Source: Vulcanimicrobiota bacterium (GTDB taxonomy: Bacteria; Vulcanimicrobiota; Vulcanimicrobiia; Vulcanimicrobiales; Vulcanimicrobiaceae). From it: a stretch of DNA of 41,066 nt. The position numbers were made by a program, and so were the translations under genes. The notes beneath the pieces were generated by a model, which was given only the letters and a program-made list of their open reading frames with translations, was not told where the DNA came from and ran no database searches. How positions within the stretch are numbered: the first letter of the stretch is position 1; each line of letters begins with the position of its first letter. The stretch covers positions 1-41,066 of the forward strand of contig JAQBPM010000347.1 in NCBI GenBank assembly GCA_028287525.1. The letters run 5' to 3'. This document shows, one piece after another, positions 41,024-41,066 of this stretch.

Positions 41024-41066
41024 ATGATCTCGCAACTTGGTGCGACCGCGTACGGATCGCCGTTGG
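41024..41066 (+). CDS. Start of a truncated reading frame
   Basis: ATG 41024 opens a frame (MISQLGATAYGSPL) that runs off the end of the window. Support comes only from the promoter-like sequence upstream. No Shine-Dalgarno is visible, and 14 residues do not allow identification. Confidence 0.35.
   Translation, partial: MISQLGATAYGSPL

Overview
The window is about 41 kb of GC-rich bacterial DNA with dense coding and almost no spacers. The organism is a diderm: it encodes a TonB-dependent outer-membrane receptor, an RND efflux pump, Tat-exported molybdoenzymes, a periplasmic cytochrome c, lipoproteins and YceI. Stop/start overlaps of 4 bp (ATGA or GTGA) join most operon neighbours, and GTG and TTG starts are common. 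The gene mix resembles environmental lineages such as Eremiobacterota/WPS-2, but this is an impression only; no rRNA or phylogenetic marker is present apart from a dnaJ fragment.

Region 1 (3-11325): the 3' end of a dnaJ/cbpA gene converges on an 11-gene cobalamin operon on the minus strand, in transcription order btuB-btuF-btuC-btuD-pduO-cobQ-cbiB-cobD-cobU-cobT-cobS. A clear cobalamin riboswitch sits in the leader. The operon covers corrinoid uptake, adenosylation, cobyric acid amidation, aminopropanol attachment and nucleotide-loop assembly. No corrin-ring genes and no CobC phosphatase are present here.

Region 2 (11366-13519): a divergent tungstate/molybdate-type ABC importer (tupABC), a plausible metal source for the molybdoenzymes further on.

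Region 3 (13488-19111): a TetR regulator divergent from a small membrane protein, with two tandem 16-bp palindromes between them. A third copy lies 4.3 kb away between an SDR oxidoreductase and an unknown gene, which defines a likely local regulon. Inside this block is an HxlR regulator divergent from a DHA2 MFS exporter and a GNAT gene broken by one in-frame TAG. A 47-nt near-perfect hairpin inside a repeat-like spacer follows (19141-19308).

Region 4 (19333-23295): an RND pump with a WD40-like C-terminal tail, divergent from a MarR regulator.

Region 5 (23375-30182): a Tat-exported PaoABC-type aldehyde oxidoreductase, a SorA/SorB-type sulfite-oxidase-family enzyme with its cytochrome c, an AraC regulator and a PEBP protein, all on the plus strand.

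Region 6 (30201-37587): a TonB-like protein with Pro-Thr tracts on both sides of its C-terminal-type domain, a lipoprotein, a DUF4239-like membrane protein, a small minus-strand cluster (unknown protein, ABM monooxygenase, basic protein), a DUF3280-like secreted protein, a PHB-depolymerase-like esterase with type II (circularly permuted) residue order, a cupredoxin and an exported histidine phosphatase.

Region 7 (37597-40794): a tightly coupled minus-strand operon of type III polyketide synthase, YceI and a DHA2 MFS exporter. It looks like a small-molecule synthesis, carrier and export unit and is one of the more novel arrangements in the window. A truncated reading frame begins at 41024. No tRNA, rRNA, CRISPR array, insertion sequence or origin was seen, and no gene-free stretch exceeds 300 bp.
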